Shown piece after piece: positions 1 to 9,330 of a stretch of 64,000 nucleotides of DNA; the first letter of the stretch is position 1, and the number at the start of each line of letters is the position of its first letter. Source of the DNA: Cafeteria roenbergensis (lineage: Eukaryota; Sar; Bigyra; Bicosoecida; Cafeteriaceae); the NCBI GenBank assembly GCA_008330645.1, contig VLTN01000091.1, forward strand, positions 1-64,000. Reading direction: 5' to 3'. The notes beneath the pieces were generated by a model. That model was not told the DNA's origin, did not search any database, and worked only from the letters and a program-made list of their open reading frames with translations. Made by a program: the position numbers and the translations under genes.

Positions 1-3000
1 GGCGATTCAGTCGATGCCGCACAAGAAGGCCGTGGGCCCGGACGGCATGGTCGCGAAGCAGCTGGAGAACATCGCCGAGAAGGACCTGGAGGCGCTCGTG
101 TCATTTGTCCGAAGGGCGTTGAGGAACGACCTCTCTGCCGAGGAGCGCAGGGTCCTCGGGTCGTCAACCCTGATGGCGATCCCCAAGGGCAACGGCAAGA
201 TCAGGCCGGTGGCCATGGTCTCGGGCCTGGGCAAGCTGGTGGGCAAGGTGGTGAACACCATCCTGGAAAGCACGGACTGCTGGACCAGCTGCGCTTCCAG
301 TTCCTGGGCTGCCGAGACGGGTCGTGCAGGCTGGTCCATGCTGTCCGTACCGCGTTCGAGGAGGGAGGAGCCAAAACGGTGGTGGTAGCGTTGGACATGG
401 CCAACGCCTACAACTCCGTCTCCAGACGCGCGATGATCGAGGAGGTGCGGCGGTTGGACGAGAAGCTCGTGCCGGCGGTGCTGGCGCTGTACGGCTCGTC
501 GAGTCCAACAGGGGCGTGCGTCAAGGCGACCCGGCAGCGGGCGCACTGTTTGCGATCGCAGTGCACCCCCTGGTGGACGAGGTGAGGCGCGCCTTCCCAG
601 ATGTGCTCATCTTGCAGATGGCCGACGACACGACGCTGGTGGGCCCGAGGAGGAGCGCCTTCAAGGCAGCCCAGATGCTGGCCGAGCGGCTCAGCACGGT
701 GGGGCTGCGGATGAAACGCCGACAAGACCCAGGTGCTGTGCAAACGTGGACAGCGCGAGGAAACCAAAGCCAGAATTCAGCGGGTGATGAAGCGGAGTAG
801 GGACGATCCAGGGTCCCCACCCTCGGTGCTGGCGGGGTGCCACCTCACCGAACGGAGCGTGGCGGTGCTGCAGTGTCCTGTGGGGGAGGACCTCTCACCG
901 GAGGTGGCCCTAGAGCAGTCGATGAAGCGACTAGAGAAGGAGTTCGGGCCGGCGGCGGAGCGCCTGCTCGCGGGCATCGAGGTCTGCGGGCTCAAGCGGG
1001 CGCACCACCTGCTGCTGTCAGTGCTCGGACAGAAGTTCAGCTACCTGCACAGAGCAGCGGGTGCGGCGGCGGGCCAGGAGCTGGCGGTGTTCCATGCGGC
1101 GCTGCTGACCAACCGGGCGGCAGTGGCGCACAAGACGGAGCTGGATGCGATCGGCCACGCGCTCTCGGACGAGATGTGCACGGTGACCGAGGACGGCTTC
1201 CGTGAGGCCATGTCCAAGGCCATCGAGGCGCTTGTTCGGGGGCTGCCGGACGAGCACGCAAGGCGGGAGGCGTGGTGGGCGCTCCTGGGCCGGGAAGCCG
1301 ACGGTGTGACTCGGCTCGCATCGGCAGCGTCCAACCCGGCCTTGAAGAAGGGAGGCTACGCTCAGATGAGGCTGGCAAAGATGCTGAGCAAGGGCTGCAA
1401 AGCCGGGGGCATGGGCCTGCCTGGCGTGGCGCAGTTCCGCTTCGAAGCGGCAGCGGGCTTCATCGAGGCCGTTCGGGACATGCGGAAAGGGCGGTTCGAG
1501 ATGGCACCACCGCCGGAGGAGGCCCTCGACGGACCCGGCACTGGTGGAGGCGGAGGAGAGCCAGCGTCGGGGAGTGGTGCCGGAGCGGGACCAGCCAACG
1601 CCGGCGAGGCGGAAGCGGAGGATGAGTCGGGTGCGGCGGCTGCTGCAGCGGGCGGCACGCCGTGGGTGGACCACCCGGCGGTCGGAGAGAGCGAGTCCAA
1701 GGAGGACTGCGAGGAGGGACCGGCGCACGGGCAGCAGCTTGCAGGTACGCTGGACGGCTGGCTCGTCAGCGGTACGGGGGGAGCGGCTGAACCGGAGCAT
1801 CAGCCAACACCGACAAGCGGAGGCCAGACGGTCGGCGGAGGTGCGGCTGCCGCCAGCGCGGCGGGAGCGGCGACCGAGATGACGACGGGCGGCGGCGGCG
1901 CAGCGGCAGCTAGTGCGGCTGGCGCTCCAACCGGCCACGAGACATCTGATGCCGCACAGCCGAGAGCGGATGCGGCACAGGTCTACTCGGTCAGGCGAAC
2001 GCCGGCGATCGGGTTGGCCAGGGACGGACCCGACGCGGACGCGGACGGCAACGACCCCAACTGGAAGGGCATCTCGCTCAAGAAACTCGTGATGCGGGCG
2101 CTGAGGCGCTCAGACCGCAGCGGTGCGACCAAGGAGGTGGGCGACATCCTGCTGCGATGCGAGGAGGTCGCCAAGGGAGCCTACCGGGACTACGAGCGGG
2201 ACAGCAAGGAGTACAAGGACGCCTGCACCGAGGCACGGTACTTCAGGCCGGACAAGGACTGCGTCGTGGGCAAGGAGGCCGACCTTCATGCCGCCAGGGT
2301 GAAGAAGCGCTACCAGCTGGCGCATGTGTGGAGGTCTGACATCGCGGGGGCTGTCGAGGGCCTGGAAGAGCTGCGCGCCGAGATCGAGGAGCTGGCGCTG
2401 GAGGCGATGATGGAGCTCAGATCTGACGACGAGTCGTCGGATGACATGGAGGCAGCGGCAAACCTGGTGGAGGAGTTCATCAGGGCCTGCAAGGGAGCCC
2501 GCTGCCTGGCCGCAGCGACAGGGTTCGAGGGCTTCTTGCCCGACACCCTGGGTAAGCTGCCGGGCGAGCTGAAGGCCAAGCTCCGCAAGTGCCTGTACGG
2601 CGACGGGGTGACAGCGCGGGCGAACGAGCAGACCGAGGCGCCCTGGCAGCGCAAGATGGTGCTGCACCACGACGACATGCTGCGCATCAAGCACGAGTGT
2701 GTCTTCCTGCGCCGTCTGGCCAAGGCGCGCAGGGCCTGCACAGCACGCTGCAGGGCCGAGGCGCTGGCCAAGGGCACGCCGGAGAAGCGTGTCGCCAACA
2801 TCGACGACCCGGCCATGCTACGCGTCATGAGCGACCTGGTCGCGTTCCGAGAGGCGTGCGTGCCGGGAACGCACTACTGGCTCCGCAACACGATGATGGG
2901 ACCCCGCGGGCTCACAGACGAGGAGTTCGCGGTGGTCACCCGCTACCGCATCGGAGCCTCCGAGGCTGACCACGTGGTGCCAGACGGCGTGTCGATCAAC

Positions 3001-3858
3001 TGCGCGTGCGTGCAGCGAGATACCACCGCGAGAGGCACCGTCCACATCGGCGGGGTCTCGGGCGTGGCACATCACCTGGCGCGCTGCCGCTGCGGCAAGG
3101 GCTCCACCATCCGGGCGCACAACGACGTTCGCGACGTCCTGCACGCGGCGGTGCGCTCGGCGGGGCTACAGTCGGTGGTGGAGCCCTCCAGCTGGCAGGA
3201 CGGGCAGACGCGCTTCGGGTCCCAGCCGGGGTCCAGCGAGGCCGCGCGCAAGCGACCGGACCTGCGGGTGCACGTCGACTTCGAGACCACCTGTCTCGTC
3301 GACGTGCAGATCACCTCGGCGGTGAGCAAGTCCTACGTGACGCAGGGCCTGCAGAACATGGACGCCTTTCTCGAGCGCCGTGAGAATGACAAGATGAGGG
3401 AGTACAAGAAGAGCTCAGCTACAAAGGACAACTTGAGCTCCATTGTGCCCTTCGTCATCACGACCACGGGACGCATGGGACCGGCGGCCTTCGCCTTCCT
3501 CAAGAAGGTGGCGGACACGGCCTTCGGTGACCGGCCGAGGGAGCGTGCGCGCTGGGCCTTTCGCTGGCTGTCGAGGCTGAACGAGGTCATCGCCAAGGGA
3601 CTGGCGACCCAGCTGATCGGGCAGACGCAGTACCTGCGACAGCAGGTGGAGCGTATGCGGTGAGCAGGGGCGGCTGAGTGGCGACTCGTGGCAGTGTGAT
3701 GGGAGTGATCTGGGACTTGAGACTTGGGATTGTGGGTTTGGCGCGGTTTGTGACTCATTGGTGATGGAGTTGCTGGATTGGTGATTGGTGAGTCTGTGAA
3801 TCGAGTGTGTGGCATGGTTACGCGAGTTTTCGACCCCCCCCAACGATGTTCATTCATT
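1..3858 (+). mobile_element. LINE copy 1 (RT + restriction-like endonuclease), runs off left edge
   Basis: Non-LTR retrotransposon copy whose 5' part lies outside the window. RT motifs are visible in order: GPDG near 40-60, GNGKIRPVAMVS near 190, ALDMANAYNSVSR near 390 (motif A), RGVRQGDP near 515 (motif B), MADDTTLVG near 620 (motif C). Compared with copy 2 it has a frame change near 275, a 46-nt deletion near 500 and one extra A near 714; the last two together restore the frame. From 733 the frame is open to 3663. It ends in a 3' UTR of about 195 nt closing with CCCCCAACGATGTTCAT. The rest of the body is almost identical to copy 2, so both are young. The position of the true 5' end is unknown. 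Confidence 0.9.
733..3663 (+). CDS. LINE ORF, 3' part: post-RT region and C-terminal endonuclease
   Basis: Open frame of 976 residues after the RT palm. It contains a Gly/Ala-rich linker (about residues 260-440), an acidic helical region, then a zinc-finger-like cluster (CAC, HHLARC) around 3000-3090. This is followed by the HNDVRD, EPSSW, RPDLRV and DVQIT blocks around 3120-3315, the order expected for the PD-(D/E)XK-like endonuclease of early-branching LINEs (R2/NeSL/Dualen type). The family match is from motif memory, not a search. The protein would nick target DNA and prime reverse transcription. RT motifs A-C lie upstream in other frames, so this copy cannot encode an intact polyprotein. 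Confidence 0.8.
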   Translation: MLCKRGQREETKARIQRVMKRSRDDPGSPPSVLAGCHLTERSVAVLQCPVGEDLSPEVALEQSMKRLEKEFGPAAERLLAGIEVCGLKRAHHLLLSVLGQKFSYLHRAAGAAAGQELAVFHAALLTNRAAVAHKTELDAIGHALSDEMCTVTEDGFREAMSKAIEALVRGLPDEHARREAWWALLGREADGVTRLASAASNPALKKGGYAQMRLAKMLSKGCKAGGMGLPGVAQFRFEAAAGFIEAVRDMRKGRFEMAPPPEEALDGPGTGGGGGEPASGSGAGAGPANAGEAEAEDESGAAAAAAGGTPWVDHPAVGESESKEDCEEGPAHGQQLAGTLDGWLVSGTGGAAEPEHQPTPTSGGQTVGGGAAAASAAGAATEMTTGGGGAAAASAAGAPTGHETSDAAQPRADAAQVYSVRRTPAIGLARDGPDADADGNDPNWKGISLKKLVMRALRRSDRSGATKEVGDILLRCEEVAKGAYRDYERDSKEYKDACTEARYFRPDKDCVVGKEADLHAARVKKRYQLAHVWRSDIAGAVEGLEELRAEIEELALEAMMELRSDDESSDDMEAAANLVEEFIRACKGARCLAAATGFEGFLPDTLGKLPGELKAKLRKCLYGDGVTARANEQTEAPWQRKMVLHHDDMLRIKHECVFLRRLAKARRACTARCRAEALAKGTPEKRVANIDDPAMLRVMSDLVAFREACVPGTHYWLRNTMMGPRGLTDEEFAVVTRYRIGASEADHVVPDGVSINCACVQRDTTARGTVHIGGVSGVAHHLARCRCGKGSTIRAHNDVRDVLHAAVRSAGLQSVVEPSSWQDGQTRFGSQPGSSEAARKRPDLRVHVDFETTCLVDVQITSAVSKSYVTQGLQNMDAFLERRENDKMREYKKSSATKDNLSSIVPFVITTTGRMGPAAFAFLKKVADTAFGDRPRERARWAFRWLSRLNEVIAKGLATQLIGQTQYLRQQVERMR

Positions 3859-4346
3859 CTCGAGCGCCGTGAGAATGACAAGATGAGGGAGTACAAGAAG
3901 AGCTCAGCTACAAAGGACAACTTGAGCTCCATTGTGCCCTTCGTCATCACGACCACGGGACGCATGGGACCGGCGGCCTTCGCCTTCCTCAAGAAGGTGG
4001 CGGACACGGCCTTCGGTGATCGGCCGAGGGAGCGTGCGCGCTGGGCCTTCCGCTGGCTGTCGAGGCTGAACGAGGTCATCGCCAAGGGACTGGCGACCCA
4101 GCTGATCGGGCAGACGCAGTACCTGCGGCAGCAGGTGGAGCGTATGCGGTGAGCAGGGGCGGCTGTGTGGTGACTCGAGGCAGTGTGATGGCAGGGATCT
4201 GGGATTTGAGACTTGGGATTGTGGGTTTGGCGCGGTTTGTGATTCATCGGTGATGGCGTTGCTGGATTGGTGATTGGTGAGTCTGTGAATCGAGTGTGTG
4301 GCATGGTTTTGCGAGCTTTTGACCCCCCCCAACGATGTTCATCCAA
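3857..4346 (+). mobile_element. LINE copy 1b, 5'-truncated (about 0.49 kb)
   Basis: It starts inside the endonuclease-distal coding region at CTCGAGCGCCGTGAGAATG, directly abutting the 3' end of copy 1. It carries the ORF end (stop near 4152) and the full 3' UTR, ending again at CCCCCAACGATGTTCAT. Its coding part and the first part of its UTR match copy 2 more closely than copy 1 (for example GGTGATCGGCCG and CTGCGGCAGCAGG). Its tail variant (TTTTGCGAGCTTTTGAC) is shared with the fragment at 8775-8862. Confidence 0.88.
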
Positions 4347-4428
4347 CTTGGATTGGTGATTGGTGAGTCTGTGAATCGAGTGTGTGGTATGGTGACGCGA
4401 GTTTTCGACCCCCCCCAACGATGTTCAT
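4347..4428 (+). mobile_element. LINE copy 1c, tail-only fragment (about 80 bp)
   Basis: Only the last part of the LINE 3' UTR is present (GGATTGGTGATTGGTGAGTC to AACGATGTTCAT). It sits head-to-tail between two other truncated copies. The tail variant is GGTATGGTGACGCGAG, the same as copy 2. It is consistent with a severely 5'-truncated insertion. Confidence 0.8.
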
Positions 4429-5330
4429 CAGCCTCCGAGGCCGACCACGTGGTGCCAGACGGCGTGTCGATCAACTGCGCGTGCGTGCAGGGGGACACCA
4501 CGGCGAGAGGCACCGTCCACATCGGCGGGGTCTCCGGCGTGGCACATCACCTGGCGCGTTGCCGCTGCGGCAAGGGCTCCACCATTCGGGCGCACAACGA
4601 CGTCCGCGACGTCCTGCACGCGGCGGTGCGCTCGGCGGGGCTGCAGTCGGTGGTGGAGCCCTCCAGCTGGCAGGACGGGCAGACGCGCTTCGGGTCCCAG
4701 CCGGGGTCCAGCGAGGCCGCGCGCAAGCGACCGGACCTGCGGGTGCACGTCGACTTCGAGACCACCTGTCTTGTCGACGTGCAGATCACCTCGGCGGTGA
4801 GCAAGTCCTACGTGACGCAGGGCCTGCAGAGCATGGACGCCTTTCTCGAGCGCCGTGAGAATGACAAGATGAGGGAGTACAAGAAGAGCTCAGCTACAAA
4901 GGACAACTTGAGCTCCATTGTGCCCTTCGTCATCACGACCACGGACGCATGGGACCGGCGGCCTTCGCCTTCCTCAAGAAGGTGGCGGACACGGCCTTCG
5001 GCGACCGGCCGAGGGAGCGTGCGCGCTGGGCCTTCCGCTGGCTGTCGAGGCTGAACGAGGTCATCGCCAAGGGACTGGCGACCCAGCTGATCGGGCAGAC
5101 GCAGTACCTGCGACAGCAGGTGGAGCGTATGCGGTGAGCAGGGGCGGCTGATTGGCGACTCGTGGCAGTGTGATGGGAGTGATCTGGGCTTGGGACTTGG
5201 GATTGTGGGTTTGGCGCGGTTTGTGACTCATCGGTGATGGAGTTGCTGGATTGGTGATTGGTGAGTCTGTAAATCGAGTGTGTGGCATGGTTACGCGAGT
5301 TTTCGACCCCCCCCAACGATGTTCATTCAT
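4429..5330 (+). mobile_element. LINE copy 1d, 5'-truncated (about 0.9 kb)
   Basis: It begins at the equivalent of position 2953 of copy 1 (GCCTCCGAGGCCGACCACG) and includes the zinc-finger-like and endonuclease blocks. One base is missing near 4945 relative to the other copies (ACCACGGACGC versus ACCACGGGACGC), which shifts the frame before the C-terminus. It ends with the standard UTR at ATGTTCATTCATT. A short filler (AGTCATAA) separates it from copy 2. Confidence 0.88.
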
Positions 5331-5338
5331 TAGTCATA

Positions 5339-8300
5339 AGTGCCGGCGGTGCTGGCGCTGTACGGCTCGTCCAGCCCGCTCCTCTTTGCCACGGACGAGG
5401 GCGAGGTCTTTGAGCTGAAGTCCAACAGGGGCGTGCGTCAAGGCGACCCGGCAGCGGGCGCACTGTTTGCGATCGCAGTGCACCCCCTGGTGGACGAGGT
5501 GAGGCGCGCCTTCCCAGATGTGCTCATCTTGCAGATGGCCGACGACACGACGCTGGTGGGCCCGAGGAGGAGCGCCTTCAAGGCAGCCCAGATGCTGGCC
5601 GAGCGGCTCAGCACGGTGGGGCTGCGGATGAACGCCGACAAGACCCAGGTGCTGTGCAAACGTGGACAGCGCGAGGAAACCAAAGCCAGAATTCAGCGGG
5701 TGATGAAGCGGAGTAGGGACGATCCAGGGTCCCCACCCTCGGTGCTGGCGGGGTGCCACCTCACCGAACGGAGCGTGGCGGTGCTGCAGTGTCCTGTGGG
5801 GGAGGACCTCTCACCGGAGGTGGCCCTAGAGCAGTCGATGAAGCGACTAGAGAAGGAGTTCGGGCCGGCGGCGGAGCGCCTGCTCGCGGGCATCGAGGTC
5901 TGCGGGCTCAAGCGGGCGCACCACCTACTGCTGTCAGTGCTCGGACAGAAGTTCAGCTACCTGCACAGAGCAGCGGGTGCGGCGGCGGGCCAGGAGCTGG
6001 CGGTGTTCCATGCGGCGCTGCTGGCCAACCTGGCGGCAGTGGCGCACAAGACGGAGCTGGATGCGATCGGCCACGCGCTCTCGGACGAGATGTGCACGGT
6101 GACCGAGGACGGCTTCCGTGAGGCCATGTCCAAGGCCATCGAGGCGCTTGTTCGGGGGCTGCCGGACGAGCACGCAAGGCGGGAGGCGTGGTGGGCGCTC
6201 CTGGGCCGGGAAGCCGACGGTGTGACTCGGCTCGCATCGGCAGCGTCCAACCCGGCCTTGAAGAAGGGAGGCTACGCTCAGATGAGGCTGGCAAAGATGC
6301 TGAGCAAGGGCTGCAAAGCCGGGGGCATGGGCCTGCCTGGCGTGGCGCAGTTCCGCTTCGAAGCGGCAGCGGGCTTCATCGAGGCCGTTCGGGACATGCG
6401 GAAAGGGCGGTTCGAGATGGCACCACCGCCGGAGGAGGCCCTCGACGGACCCGGCACTGGTGGAGGCGGAGGAGAGCCAGCGTCGGGGAGTGGTGCCGGA
6501 GCGGGACCAGCCAACGCCGGCGAGGCGGAAGCGGAGGATGAGTCGGGTGCGGCGGCTGCTGCAGCGGGCGGCACGCCGTGGGTGGACCACCCGGCGGTCG
6601 GAGAGAGCGAGTCCAAGGAGGACTGCGAGGAGGGGCCGGCGCACGGGCAGCAGCTTGCAGGTACGCTGGACGGCTGGCTCGTCAGCGGTACGGGGGGAGC
6701 GGCTGAACCGGAGCATCAGCCAACACCGACAAGCGGAGGCCAGACGGTCGGCGGAGGTGCGGCTGCCGCCAGCGCGGCGGGAGCGGCGACCGAGATGACG
6801 ACGGGCGGCGGCGGCGCAGCGGCAGCTAGTGCGGCTGGCGCTCCAACCGGCCACGAGACATCTGATGCCGCACAGCCGAGAGCGGATGCGGCACAGGTCT
6901 ACTCGGTCAGGCGAACGCCGGCGATCGGGTTGGCCAGGGACGGACCCGACGCGGACGCGGACGGCAACGACCCCAACTGGAAGGGCATCTCGCTCAAGAA
7001 ACTCGTGATGCGGGCGCTGAGGCGCTCAGACCGCAGCGGTGCGACCAAGGAGGTGGGCGACATCCTGCTGCGATGCGAGGAGGTCGCCAAGGGAGCCTAC
7101 CGGGACTACGAGCGGGACAGCAAGGAGTACAAGGACGCCTGCACCGAGGCACGGTACTTCAGGCCGGACAAGGACTGCGTCGTGGGCAAGGAGGCCGACC
7201 TTCATGCCGCCAGGGTGAAGAAGCGCTACCAGCTGGCGCATGTGTGGAGGTCTGACATCGCGGGGGCTGTCGAGGGCCTGGAAGAGCTGCGCGCCGAGAT
7301 CGAGGAGCTGGCGCTGGAGGCGATGATGGAGCTCAGATCTGACGACGAGTCGTCGGATGACATGGAGGCAGCGGCAAACCTGGTGGAGGAGTTCATCAGG
7401 GCCTGCAAGGGAGCCCGCTGCCTGGCCGCAGCGACAGGGTTCGAGGGCTTCTTGCCCGACACCCTGGGTAAGCTGCCGGGCGAGCTGAAGGCCAAGCTCC
7501 GCAAGTGCCTGTACGGCGACGGGGTGACAGCGCGGGCGAACGAGCAGACCGAGGCGCCCTGGCAGCGCAAGATGGTGCTGCACCACGACGACATGCTGCG
7601 CATCAAGCACGAGTGTGTCTTCCTGCGCCGTCTGGCCAAGGCGCGCAGGGCCTGCTGCACAGCACGCTGCAGGGCCGAGGCGCTGGCCAAGGGCACGCCG
7701 GAGAAGCGTGTCGCCAACATCGACGACCCGGCCATGCTACGCGTCATGAGCGACCTGGTCGCGTTCCGAGAGGCGTGCGTGCCGGGAACGCACTACTGGC
7801 TCCGCAACACGATGATGGGACCCCGCGGGCTCACAGACGAGGAGTTCGCGGTGGTCACCCGCTACCGCATCGGAGCCTCCGAGGCTGACCACGTGGTGCC
7901 AGACGGCGTGTCGATCAACTGCGCGTGCGTGCAGCGAGATACCACCGCGAGAGGCACCGTCCACATCGGCGGGGTCTCGGGCGTGGCACATCACCTGGCG
8001 CGCTGCCGCTGCGGCAAGGGCTCCACCATCCGGGCGCACAACGACGTTCGCGACGTCCTGCACGCGGCGGTGCGCTCGGCGGGGCTACAGTCGGTGGTGG
8101 AGCCCTCCAGCTGGCAGGACGGGCAGACGCGCTTCGGGTCCCAGCCGGGGTCCAGCGAGGCCGCGCGCAAGCGACCGGACCTGCGGGTGCACGTCGACTT
8201 CGAGACCACCTGTCTCGTCGACGTGCAGATCACCTCGGCGGTGAGCAAGTCCTACGTGACGCAGGGCCTGCAGAACATGGACGCCTTTCTCGAGCGCCGT

Positions 8301-8772
8301 GAGAATGACAAGATGAGGGAGTACAAGAAGAGCTCAGCTACAAAGGACAACTTGAGCTCCATTGTGCCCTTCGTCATCACGACCACGGGACGCATGGGAC
8401 CGGCGGCCTTCGCCTTCCTCAAGAAGGTGGCGGACACGGCCTTCGGTGATCGGCCGAGGGAGCGTGCGCGCTGGGCCTTCCGCTGGCTGTCGAGGCTGAA
8501 CGAGGTCATCGCCAAGGGACTGGCGACCCAGCTGATCGGGCAGACGCAGTACCTGCGGCAGCAGGTGGAGCGTATGCGGTGAGCAGGGGCGGCTGTGTGG
8601 TGACTCGAGGCAGTGTGATGGCAGGGATCTGGGATTTGAGACTTGGGATTGTGGGTTTGGCGCGGTTTGTGACTCATTGGTGATGGAGTTGCTGGATTGG
8701 TGATTGGTGAGTCTGTGAATCGAGTGTGTGGTATGGTGACGCGAGTTTTCGACCCCCCCCAACGATGTTCAC
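5339..8772 (+). mobile_element. LINE copy 2, longest uninterrupted copy, 5'-truncated in RT
   Basis: It starts at the equivalent of copy 1 position about 470, inside the RT between motifs A and B, and runs through to the shared 3' end. About 3.43 kb. It is nearly identical to copy 1 over 3.2 kb, apart from isolated substitutions, a 3-nt insertion near 7653 (an extra Cys codon) and the indels noted for copy 1. The UTR has tail variant GGTATGGTGACGCGAG. Near-identity of two copies 5 kb apart implies very recent retrotransposition or tandem duplication/conversion. Confidence 0.9.
5340..8582 (+). CDS. LINE polyprotein fragment: RT motifs B-D, linker, endonuclease
   Basis: 1080 residues, open throughout, but without the RT N-terminus and motif A, so non-autonomous. 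Visible: RGVRQGDPAAGALFA (motif B, about residues 30-45), MADDTTLVG (motif C, about 67-75; Met in place of the usual first residue of the xADD box), NADKTQVL (motif D). A GGMGLPGVAQFRF block follows. Next come a Gly/Ala/Glu-rich linker of roughly 190 residues, the charged helical part and the C-terminal CAC...HHLARC cluster with RPDLRV and DVQIT of a restriction-like endonuclease. The initiating Met is an artefact of truncation. LINE identity is sure; clade assignment is tentative. Confidence 0.85.
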   Translation: MPAVLALYGSSSPLLFATDEGEVFELKSNRGVRQGDPAAGALFAIAVHPLVDEVRRAFPDVLILQMADDTTLVGPRRSAFKAAQMLAERLSTVGLRMNADKTQVLCKRGQREETKARIQRVMKRSRDDPGSPPSVLAGCHLTERSVAVLQCPVGEDLSPEVALEQSMKRLEKEFGPAAERLLAGIEVCGLKRAHHLLLSVLGQKFSYLHRAAGAAAGQELAVFHAALLANLAAVAHKTELDAIGHALSDEMCTVTEDGFREAMSKAIEALVRGLPDEHARREAWWALLGREADGVTRLASAASNPALKKGGYAQMRLAKMLSKGCKAGGMGLPGVAQFRFEAAAGFIEAVRDMRKGRFEMAPPPEEALDGPGTGGGGGEPASGSGAGAGPANAGEAEAEDESGAAAAAAGGTPWVDHPAVGESESKEDCEEGPAHGQQLAGTLDGWLVSGTGGAAEPEHQPTPTSGGQTVGGGAAAASAAGAATEMTTGGGGAAAASAAGAPTGHETSDAAQPRADAAQVYSVRRTPAIGLARDGPDADADGNDPNWKGISLKKLVMRALRRSDRSGATKEVGDILLRCEEVAKGAYRDYERDSKEYKDACTEARYFRPDKDCVVGKEADLHAARVKKRYQLAHVWRSDIAGAVEGLEELRAEIEELALEAMMELRSDDESSDDMEAAANLVEEFIRACKGARCLAAATGFEGFLPDTLGKLPGELKAKLRKCLYGDGVTARANEQTEAPWQRKMVLHHDDMLRIKHECVFLRRLAKARRACCTARCRAEALAKGTPEKRVANIDDPAMLRVMSDLVAFREACVPGTHYWLRNTMMGPRGLTDEEFAVVTRYRIGASEADHVVPDGVSINCACVQRDTTARGTVHIGGVSGVAHHLARCRCGKGSTIRAHNDVRDVLHAAVRSAGLQSVVEPSSWQDGQTRFGSQPGSSEAARKRPDLRVHVDFETTCLVDVQITSAVSKSYVTQGLQNMDAFLERRENDKMREYKKSSATKDNLSSIVPFVITTTGRMGPAAFAFLKKVADTAFGDRPRERARWAFRWLSRLNEVIAKGLATQLIGQTQYLRQQVERMR

Positions 8773-8774
8773 TT

Positions 8775-8862
8775 TGGCGTTGCTGGATTGGTGATTGGTG
8801 AGTCTGTGAATCGAGTGTGTGGCATGGTTTTGCGAGCTTTTGACCCCCCCCAACGATGTTCA
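8775..8862 (+). mobile_element. LINE tail fragment (copy 3)
   Basis: 88-bp 5'-truncated tail beginning GGCGTTGCTGGATTGG and ending AACGATGTTCAT, with the TTTTGCGAGCTTTTGAC variant also seen in copy 1b. It follows copy 2 with only 2-3 nt between them. Confidence 0.8.
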
Positions 8863-8870
8863 TCAACCCT

Positions 8871-9037
8871 AGGCAGTGTGATGGGAGTGATCTGGGACTT
8901 GGGACTTGGGATTGTGGGTTTCGCACGGTTTGTGATTCATCGGTGATGGAGTTGCTGGATTGGTGATTGGTGAGTCTGTGAATCGAGTGTGTGGCATGGT
9001 TACGCGAGTTTTCGACCCCCCCCAACGATGTTCATTC
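8871..9037 (+). mobile_element. LINE tail fragment (copy 4)
   Basis: 167-bp fragment starting at GGCAGTGTGATGGGAG in the UTR and ending AACGATGTTCATTCA. It is the last member of the uninterrupted head-to-tail chain. Confidence 0.8.
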
Positions 9038-9330
9038 AATCTAACCCTCTTGGGCAACACCGCAGCGGATTGGGCAGCGTCCCGCACTGGAACAGCGAGG
9101 CCGCCGGCAGCGAAGCAGACTGCGGAACACCCGCCGCTTGGCCCAAGCACTGTTGCCGATAGGGCTGCGCAAGGAGCGAATCTGCGCCATCCTCTGCCGA
9201 ACGGAGGCAGCGAACCGCTGGGCCATCGCAACGAGGGGGTCGACGTTGCCTGAGAGCTGCGGGTGTCTGGCCTCCGCGGCGTTGTGAGGCGGGTGGTCAC
9301 CGTCATGAACCCGCAGTTCGCAACTCGTCC

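Noticed and set aside
9066-9289. Candidate fourth RWHRR-type tail exon (phase-0 open frame after an AACACCGCAG acceptor, with CAILCRTEAANRW)
   Set aside because: Spacing between Cys and Arg-Trp is one residue short, the HRR part is missing, and no ankyrin exon lies upstream; could be a decayed fragment but is not supportable.
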